DNA from: NIOZ-UU13 sp035528395
Lineage (GTDB): Bacteria > Planctomycetota > Phycisphaerae > Sedimentisphaerales > Anaerobacaceae
Direction: 5' to 3'
NCBI GenBank assembly: GCA_035528395.1
Contig: DATKYR010000269.1
Location: forward strand, 1 to 64,000
Length of the DNA: 64,000 nt
Positions 54,946 to 61,198 of this stretch are shown in pieces. The notes under the pieces were generated by a model. It was given only the letters and a program-made list of their open reading frames with translations, searched no databases and had not been told where the DNA came from. The position numbers and the translations under genes are program-made. Numbering within the stretch: the first letter of the stretch is position 1; every line of letters starts with the position of its first letter.

Positions 54946-55117
54946 CAGGACTGTCCGTATTTTCAGTGTCAGGGCCTGTGCGGCACCTCTGGAAAAAGCA
55001 GCTAAATTATTTGAAGAGCAGACGGGTATACATGCAGAAATCAGTGTTTGTAGTCGCCATTGCGCCCAACCGGTTGCTGAGACGGAAAATACTGAGTCAG
55101 AGTATCTAAACATCTGA
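54926..55117 (+). pseudogene. Truncated third substrate-binding protein (N-terminal fragment)
   Basis: A 63-codon frame begins NRTVRIFSVRACAAPLEKA, then KLFEEQTGIHAEISVCSRHC, and stops at 55115-55117. This matches the first 45 residues of a ModA-like protein subgroup with a Cys-x-x-x-Cys (CSRHC) motif. The remaining ~200 residues are missing, and the next membrane gene starts at once, so the gene looks deleted internally or decayed. The start overlaps the TauE/SafE gene end, a sign that it was once part of the operon. Confidence 0.6.
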
Positions 55118-55138
55118 GATTACTCCCTGACCTGATAA

Positions 55139-55624
55139 TTGGGGCCTGATGTTGTGGTTTTTCTGGAAAACTTTTACGAATTTTTGCTTCTGGTTCATTT
55201 ATTTGCGACGTTTGTTCTTGTTGGCAGTATGACGCATAACCTGCTCATCGTCGTCGGCTATGTACACGGCAAATTCGGTCGGCAAAAACTTGAATGGCTC
55301 TATGTTAGAGTGTCCTTGTGGGCCTACGCAATTGTTTACGTTATTGGTGTGTTGATTTATCCGGCCTACGGGGCCCGCATCCGTCATCCTTATCTTGACC
55401 GGCAATTGCCCTGGGCCACCGGGCTGTTTGAGGTCAAGGAACATTAGGGTGCTGTGGGGACTGGCAATGTTCTTCGCGTTTTATTTTCTGCGAAAAAGTT
55501 TTCACCGGCCCAGGAAAAAGAAAAGCTGTTCCTGTACGTACCGCTCTGTTTATTGTTGAACGTAATCCTGTGGTACAAGGTTATCATCGGATGTTACCTG
55601 GTACTTTTGAAGGGAACCTGGTAA
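55139..55624 (+). CDS. Membrane protein with two compensating frameshifts
   Basis: The first 102 codons (from TTG 55139 or GTG 55154) encode a helix-rich membrane protein: FLLLVHLFATFVLVGSM, LWAYAIVYVIGVLIYPAYG and LPWATGLFEVKEH. A TAG stop then falls at 55445. Reading one frame further (zero phase) continues LWGLAMFFAFYFLRKSF at 55452-55502, and the original frame resumes at LFLYVPLCLLLNVILWYKV and ends TAA 55622-55624. One extra base near 55444 and one missing base in the A-run near 55492-55496 would explain this. The stop TAATG overlaps the next start, supporting a once-intact gene. Sequencing error or real decay cannot be separated. Confidence 0.6.
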
Positions 55625-56007
55625 TGAAGAAATCAGATATTACTTACATCATCTGTTCTGTTTTTTCGGCTATGACCGCCTTTTTCTACTTCTTTGCTAT
55701 GTGGCTTCACATCAGGCTGCCGCGCTATTATCTTTTGGAGCATACCTGGAAATGGGTCAAAGAAGATGGCGTTCCTTCCCAGGGCTGGTATGCAAAACAG
55801 GCCTTTGCTTTTTTGGCGGCGGGTATTGTTACGCTGGTTGTCTATTTTATCCTTAAGCGTTACGTCCGTGCCGAAGCAAACCTAAAACCCGCTCTGACCA
55901 GGATGCTCGGCATAGCGGTGACACTGATTGTAATAATCTGCATGGGGTATATGCTGTATTATGAATTTGACAAATGGGGCGTGTTTGCATCTATGGGTTG
56001 GCAATGA
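55624..56007 (+). CDS. Small integral membrane protein in the oxyanion-transporter cluster
   Basis: Protein of 127 residues with three hydrophobic helices (ITYIICSVFSAMTAFFYFF; FAFLAAGIVTLVVYFIL; GIAVTLIVIICMGYML). ATG 55624 shares TAATG with the upstream gene's stop. It overlaps the permease gene by four bases (ATGA), so it is translationally coupled on both sides. No family recognised. It may be a subunit or partner of the transporter or an accessory sensor. Confidence 0.65.
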   Translation: MKKSDITYIICSVFSAMTAFFYFFAMWLHIRLPRYYLLEHTWKWVKEDGVPSQGWYAKQAFAFLAAGIVTLVVYFILKRYVRAEANLKPALTRMLGIAVTLIVIICMGYMLYYEFDKWGVFASMGWQ

Positions 56008-56828
56008 AAGCAATTGTGGATACTCCCGTAAGAGGTTGGCGTGACCGCGTCTTTTCAGCAGCGGCATTTTTCTTTGTGTCGGTCTTTATTATCTTTGTCC
56101 TGACACTGATTATCACGGACGTCTTATACGTGGACAAAAAAGCCTTCGCAACGGTCCTGGCCTCCAAATTTATCCGTCACGCTCTTTGGATGAGTATCTG
56201 GACGAGCTGTGCCACGACTTTGATAGCGCTGCTTTTTGCGGTTCCTATGGGATACTCGTTGAGCCGCTTTCGTTTCCCCGGCCACATCCTGGCTGATGCC
56301 ATTGTGGATTTGCCCATAGTGTTTCCTCCGCTGGTAGCTGGTCTGACGCTGTTGGTGTTTTTTTCACAGACGAGGCCCGGCCGATGGATACAGGAAGACC
56401 TGGGTATTGAGTTTGTTTTTCAACCTAAAGGCATTGTGCTGTGTCAGTTTATAGCTGCCGCAAGTTTTGCTATCCGCTCAGCCAAGACCGCCTTTGACGA
56501 TGTTGACCGGCGTTATGAAAATGTGGCTCTGACCTTAGGCTGCACACAATGGGGCAGTTTTCGCCGGGTTTGTCTGCCTTTGGCCCGGAACGGCATTATA
56601 GCGGGTGGCATTTTAACCTGGTCCCGGGCGTTCGGACTTTTCGGGCCGTTGATGATTTTTGTTGGTTCTTTCCGAGGCCGAACCGAAGTTTTGAGCACTA
56701 CTATTTTTCTTGAACAATCAGTCGGAAATCTTGAAGTAGCTCTGGCAATAGCATTGCTGCTTATTGTTGTAGCCTTGATTGCAGTAACAGGAATCCGCCT
56801 TGTTGGTGGTTCGGTCATGGTGAGATGA
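56004..56828 (+). CDS. ModB-like ABC permease
   Basis: Integral membrane permease of 274 residues with five to six helices. The inner-membrane component signature is present: DVDRRYENVALTLGCTQWG (EAA-type loop) and FGLFGPLMIFVGSFRGRTEVLSTTIFLE. ATG 56004 overlaps the stop of the previous gene by four bases; the open frame starting at 55974 is not used. It also overlaps the ATPase gene by four bases. It belongs to the molybdate/tungstate/sulfate permease family; with the two binding proteins it would import an oxyanion. Confidence 0.85.
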   Translation: MKAIVDTPVRGWRDRVFSAAAFFFVSVFIIFVLTLIITDVLYVDKKAFATVLASKFIRHALWMSIWTSCATTLIALLFAVPMGYSLSRFRFPGHILADAIVDLPIVFPPLVAGLTLLVFFSQTRPGRWIQEDLGIEFVFQPKGIVLCQFIAAASFAIRSAKTAFDDVDRRYENVALTLGCTQWGSFRRVCLPLARNGIIAGGILTWSRAFGLFGPLMIFVGSFRGRTEVLSTTIFLEQSVGNLEVALAIALLLIVVALIAVTGIRLVGGSVMVR

Positions 56829-57571
56829 TGATTCGTACCGAAGAAATTTCTTTTCGTATTGGAACATTCCAGCTGCAGCGATTGAGCATCAACATCGCGA
56901 AGGGAGAATACTTTATCCTATTGGGGCCGCCGGGCTCAGGTAAAACAGTCTTTCTGGAGTGCCTTTGCGGTCTTAAAAAGATTGATTCGGGACGAGTTTA
57001 TATTGATGGACATCAGGTAACCAACCTTGAACCTCGTGTTCGAAGCATCGGGTATGTACCTCAGGATTACGCCCTCTTTCCGCATCTTTCCGTCGAACGA
57101 AACATCGCCTTCGGCTTGCGCGTCCGTGGTTATAAAAACAAAGAGATACAGGCAAAAATTACCGAGACAGCGGAGCTGCTGGATATCCAACGGTTGCTGA
57201 GACGCAGAATCCACGGTCTCAGTGGTGGTGAAAAACAACGTGTTGCCTTGTCGCGGGCCCTGGTTCTGCAGCCGAAAATTTTACTTCTGGACGAGCCGGT
57301 CTGCGCCCTGGATGAGGTTACACGGCAGGAAGTCTGCGCACAACTGTTGGACATTCAGCGCCGGCTCGGCCTGACTACCATCCACGTAAGCCATAATCTG
57401 GAAGAAGCATTTACTGTAGCTGACCGAGCAGCTATCTTAAACGATGGTATACTGCAGCAGGTCGGCTCTCTGGATGAGCTGCTGGGCAAGCCGAACAGCA
57501 AGTTTGTTGCTCGCTTTATGCGACGCGAAAAAAATCTTCCGTATAGAGATAATACCAATCGCAATGGATGA
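56825..57571 (+). CDS. ModC-like ABC ATPase
   Basis: ATPase of 248 residues. Walker A is GPPGSGKT at 34-41, the signature LSGGEKQRVALSRAL follows, and Walker B is ILLLDEPVCALD. The C-terminal part is short, without the TOBE/Mop domain of classical ModC, so any molybdenum sensing in the ATPase would be absent. The final gene of the cluster, coupled by a four-base overlap to the permease. Confidence 0.85.
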   Translation: MMIRTEEISFRIGTFQLQRLSINIAKGEYFILLGPPGSGKTVFLECLCGLKKIDSGRVYIDGHQVTNLEPRVRSIGYVPQDYALFPHLSVERNIAFGLRVRGYKNKEIQAKITETAELLDIQRLLRRRIHGLSGGEKQRVALSRALVLQPKILLLDEPVCALDEVTRQEVCAQLLDIQRRLGLTTIHVSHNLEEAFTVADRAAILNDGILQQVGSLDELLGKPNSKFVARFMRREKNLPYRDNTNRNG

Positions 57572-57953
57572 GGTGAGTAGTGAGTAAAATAAGTGAACTA
57601 ACTCGTGCCACAGGTAAGTATGAAGTGCCTAAAGTGACAGCGAAACTGTCATTCTGAGCGAAGCGAAGAATCTCTTTTTCGTTGGCCAGATCCTTCCGCT
57701 GCGCCTCAGAGCTTGCCGAAGGGATGACACGTAATACGAATTCAAGTTAATTCTTGCGCCTTACTCTAAAAGCGTTCCGGCCGTGAGGGTGGGATAAATG
57801 GCCACTATATCATAAATCGTCATTATATAAAGCGCACTTATTAAGTTGAATTGGTATAAGTGTCACTTTAGCTCACTTTAGTCACTTTCCGGATAACCAA
57901 TTAACCACATATTGTTTACTGTTGCCGCTTTGTTTGGTGAGGTGGCATTAGTC
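57572..57953. other. Intergenic region with a dispersed-repeat remnant
   Basis: About 57634-57730 carries a repeat of the GAAGCGAAGAATCTC / GATGACAC type (ends GTGACAGCG and GATGACAC), related to the interior of the 4841-4973 element. No terminal inverted repeats are clear. The rest shows no gene; the facing gene at 57954 ends here. Confidence 0.5.
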
Positions 57954-58610
57954 TTACTCAATTAGTCGCCCGTCAACCATCTGCAGGGTGCGGGTGGCGT
58001 GTGCGGCCGCCCTGACATCGTGAGTAACAAGCAGCACACATCCACCCTCAGCGACATATTGACTGAGGTAACCGAATACAATATCAGCATTGTCTTCGTC
58101 CAGATTTCCGGTAGGTTCGTCGGCTAATATAATTTTCGGCTTATTCAATAGCGAGCGAGCCAGGGCCGTGCGTTGCCTCTGGCCGGTGCTAAGCTGGGCC
58201 GGCACATGACCGGCGCGATCATCCAGCCCGAAACGACTGACGAGTTCCTGCGTTCTTTGGTTGGCCCCTTTGGCTGGCAGGGCCAGCGAAGGAGCAAGAA
58301 TATTCTGCCGTACTGTCAGGTATGGAATCAGGTGGAACTGCTGAAATACGAACCCAATCATGCGTGCCCGCATCTGGCTTCGTTTCTCGGGACTGAGCGC
58401 ATACGGGTCATTACCATCCAGGCTGACCTGCCCGGTGTTGGGTCTTAGAAGACCACCGGCGATCAACAGCAGTGTGGTCTTTCCACAACCACTCGGACCT
58501 CGCACCGCTAAAAATTCACCCGGCGAGACGGATAAGCAGACCTCATCGAGAGCCGTTACCTTGCCTTCCGGGCCGTTAAACCACTTACTGATATTTTTGA
58601 ACTCAAGCAT
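57954..58610 (-). CDS. LolD/MacB-type ABC ATP-binding protein
   Basis: ATPase of 218 residues. ATG 58610 is preferred; a TTG thirteen codons upstream is open but lacks a ribosome site. Walker A is GPSGCGKTT at 38-46, the signature LSTGQRQRTALARSLL follows, and Walker B is IILADEPTGNLD, all typical of the LolD/MacB/FtsE group. The cognate FtsX-like permease gene lies directly upstream on the same strand, 81 bases away. Confidence 0.85.
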   Translation of the reverse strand: MLEFKNISKWFNGPEGKVTALDEVCLSVSPGEFLAVRGPSGCGKTTLLLIAGGLLRPNTGQVSLDGNDPYALSPEKRSQMRARMIGFVFQQFHLIPYLTVRQNILAPSLALPAKGANQRTQELVSRFGLDDRAGHVPAQLSTGQRQRTALARSLLNKPKIILADEPTGNLDEDNADIVFGYLSQYVAEGGCVLLVTHDVRAAAHATRTLQMVDGRLIE

Positions 58611-58691
58611 TCTTATATCAAGACAACAGACTTCAGACTCAAAACCCAAGATCTCAGAATTATATCTCTTGCGTTTTGAATCTTGTACAGT

Positions 58692-59978
58692 TTACTCTTC
58701 TCTTAACACATCTGCCGGGTCCTGTCGAATTGCCATCATAGTTGGAATCCATCCGGCGATGACTGCCAGAGCGGCGGCTCCTCCGACAGAAAGTACCAGT
58801 AAATCAACCACAGAGAGGTCCGTACCGGTTATCCGTATCCGTGTTCCTTCGAGGGCCGCGCTAAAGTAAACGGATGCCAGCACGCCGGCGCAAAAGCCCA
58901 GAACCCCACCTAACACACCAACCAGGATATGCCTGGAGAGGAACATGACCAGGATACCTTTAGCAGAGACTCCGAGTGTACGCAGAACCCCGATTTCTTC
59001 CCGCCGTGCCCGGACGTTCGTAAATCCCAACAGCGCTACCCAAACTGCGCAAGCCGTTACAATCACAAGTGTCATTATGGACGCCAGGCGTTCGTGAACC
59101 GCCCTGAGGTGTTGCCTGCCCAGCTTTTCCTTTTCGATGGCGATTTTAGCTTCCTCCTCGACTTTGGTACGGGCCTCGGCACGTGCCAGAGCACGGGACC
59201 CTCGTTCGATAACCTGCGTGCCGGGCAGGATGGCCGCGATCTCCTTGCGTATTAGCGGCAACGCATCTCCGGTACACAGGCATTCCAAAGCCAGGATGGC
59301 ATTGATAAGACCCTGTTTATCCAGCAATTCCTGGGCTTCTGCCAGGTATATCCAGGCTGTTATATCATCCTTGTCCCCGCGCTCCTTGTGGCAGGCGTGT
59401 ATTGTAAACTCTTTTCCCATCAACTTAACCTTTTCACCGACCTTCAGGTCCAGGCTTCGATGAAGCTCATAACCCAGACTGATGGTTCCCGGTGGTACCG
59501 GTTGTACCATTGGTTTGACTGGGTTCTTGTGTAAGTTGGGGACTTCGCCGCGAGCGCCAACCAAAATAATCTTGCGCTTTCGTTCGGGCCATTCGATTTT
59601 CTGCTGTAAGCTGGGAAGAAAATGACGCACCGTAACGATTCTGGAATTAGCCAGCTCATGCACGTAATCTTCGGGCATATACTTGGATGCGTAATCCTCC
59701 GCATACCAGTCGGCCAGGTTCTGGTCCTTGGGCAGAATGACAACGTTAAAACCAAGCTTGAGCATGGCCTTGCGGGTGTCGTCCTTAAGCTCAGCCATTC
59801 TTTTAGCCAGCTCCTCCTGTTTTGCTTCAAGTATCTGGCCTGTGCGGAGGTCATGGATGCGTAATAGTGTAACAGAGCCGATGAACGAAGCACTGGCCAC
59901 CATTACCGACAGCACACCCAACGCAAAGTTCATCCTGCGATGCAGGATTTCGCTGGCCACCAGCTTCCAAATCGTCAT
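58692..59978 (-). CDS. FtsX/MacB-type ABC permease
   Basis: Integral membrane protein of 428 residues. One N-terminal helix (about 15-38) is followed by a large periplasmic region (about 40-305) and three C-terminal helices (MTLVIVTACAVWVALLGF; ILVGVLGGVLGFCAGVLASV; LVLSVGGAAALAVIAGW). The FtsX motif RREEIGVLRTLGVS follows the second helix. The periplasmic part holds a coiled-coil-prone segment (AKQEELAKRMAEL). The start overlaps the stop of the unrecognised gene upstream by four bases. It probably exports or extracts a hydrophobic envelope molecule or lipoprotein. Confidence 0.85.
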   Translation of the reverse strand: MTIWKLVASEILHRRMNFALGVLSVMVASASFIGSVTLLRIHDLRTGQILEAKQEELAKRMAELKDDTRKAMLKLGFNVVILPKDQNLADWYAEDYASKYMPEDYVHELANSRIVTVRHFLPSLQQKIEWPERKRKIILVGARGEVPNLHKNPVKPMVQPVPPGTISLGYELHRSLDLKVGEKVKLMGKEFTIHACHKERGDKDDITAWIYLAEAQELLDKQGLINAILALECLCTGDALPLIRKEIAAILPGTQVIERGSRALARAEARTKVEEEAKIAIEKEKLGRQHLRAVHERLASIMTLVIVTACAVWVALLGFTNVRARREEIGVLRTLGVSAKGILVMFLSRHILVGVLGGVLGFCAGVLASVYFSAALEGTRIRITGTDLSVVDLLVLSVGGAAALAVIAGWIPTMMAIRQDPADVLREE

Positions 59979-61183
59979 AGGTGTCCCTTTCTGCGCGGAC
60001 TGATAGCCATTGTTCCTAAAACGACCACCAGCAGAATGACCGCCAGCATTACCCCGGTTGTTCCCATAATGCCTAATCCAAGAAGTTTTCGCTCTTTGGC
60101 TTCGACCGCGTTGACCGGTACGTCGTTTACCGGGGTCGGCCCATCCATAGAGGCTGTGACATTATCCTCCAGAGAATTTCCAATTTCTTTGTCTTCCGTT
60201 TTCAGATTCTCTTCAGCCGGTGCTTCCGGCATTACACCCGTCAGCTCCGGCACTTCATTGTATGTCTCGTAGTATTCCTCGTAGAACCGCATCGCGGCTG
60301 CGTCCCAGTTTGCGGCCATAAGTATATCCATACCAGGATTCAACATTTTGATTTCACAACCACAGGGCCCAACCAGGAAAGCGATGGTTTCTCGAATGTT
60401 GTCCGACGTAATACCTTCCCCAATGAGCGCATAAAGGGCCCGACCTCGCCCAAATACGGGAAACATTACAGGCTTATCCGAATACTCGTCAAGGTCCAAC
60501 TCGCTGTTCAACAACAAGGTCAGAAGCATACGCTCATTGGGGTCTGAGCGCGAAACAGGTAAAATCGAAAACGAGTATGTTATTTCAGGCACGCCCGGTT
60601 CATCAGGTATAGACTCGGCTTCTTCTTTTAGTTCCCGGGTCGCCGTTTCCAGTTCCTGTTCGAGCAGTTGAAGAGCTGCTTTGTCCTTATCGGCTTTACC
60701 CGATTCAACGAAAATCCATACCGCTGTTTGGCCTTCAATCAAATGCTCAGCCAACTTTTGACGCGTCGGGGACTGAAGCAAAGCCGCCACTGTTGAGCGC
60801 GTGAGCTGGCCCTGCCAAATGGGGGGTGTCCGACCTCTTGCCGACGGATACCAGAGAACAAGAACCGGTAGTGTCTCCGGGAGCTCTTCGCTCGTTAATA
60901 GAAGACTCTTAATTTTCTCGTCCGTGGTTGTGGTAATATCCACTTCCAAAATGTGTAAGTTCAGAAGAGCTTCTGCCTCGGAGTCTTCCTGTCGCAGCTC
61001 ATCCAGGAGCTGCTTGTCGTCCTCTGTCAACTGACCTCGATGGATTAATACCGCCTCATAATAATCCGCCGGCCATCTTTCCATCGCGTATCGAAAAACC
61101 GGCACTGAACAGGCAAATACCGGCTGCTCTACCAAAATGAAAAGGATTATCAACATTATTATTATAGTTCGCTGTCGTTTCAT
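59975..61183 (-). CDS. Unrecognised exported, C-terminally membrane-anchored protein
   Basis: Protein of 402 residues with a signal peptide ending PVFA, followed at once by CSVPVFRYAMERWPADYYE. The start at 61183 follows GAGG; an in-frame TTG at 61198 is less likely. Two extracytoplasmic regions are visible: about 30-170 with ETLPVLVLWYPSARG, and about 215-330 with PVMFPVFGRGRALYALIGEG, ending in a Cys-rich FLVGPCGCEIK. A charged coiled-coil-like stretch lies between (about 180-215). One transmembrane helix (about 370-392) precedes a short basic tail. It overlaps the FtsX permease gene by four bases, and its upstream neighbour is the quinoprotein. I know no function for it; it may be a partner of the LolD/FtsX pair. 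Confidence 0.7.
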   Translation of the reverse strand: MKRQRTIIIMLIILFILVEQPVFACSVPVFRYAMERWPADYYEAVLIHRGQLTEDDKQLLDELRQEDSEAEALLNLHILEVDITTTTDEKIKSLLLTSEELPETLPVLVLWYPSARGRTPPIWQGQLTRSTVAALLQSPTRQKLAEHLIEGQTAVWIFVESGKADKDKAALQLLEQELETATRELKEEAESIPDEPGVPEITYSFSILPVSRSDPNERMLLTLLLNSELDLDEYSDKPVMFPVFGRGRALYALIGEGITSDNIRETIAFLVGPCGCEIKMLNPGMDILMAANWDAAAMRFYEEYYETYNEVPELTGVMPEAPAEENLKTEDKEIGNSLEDNVTASMDGPTPVNDVPVNAVEAKERKLLGLGIMGTTGVMLAVILLVVVLGTMAISPRRKGHL

Positions 61184-61198
61184 ATCTTTAGACCTCAA

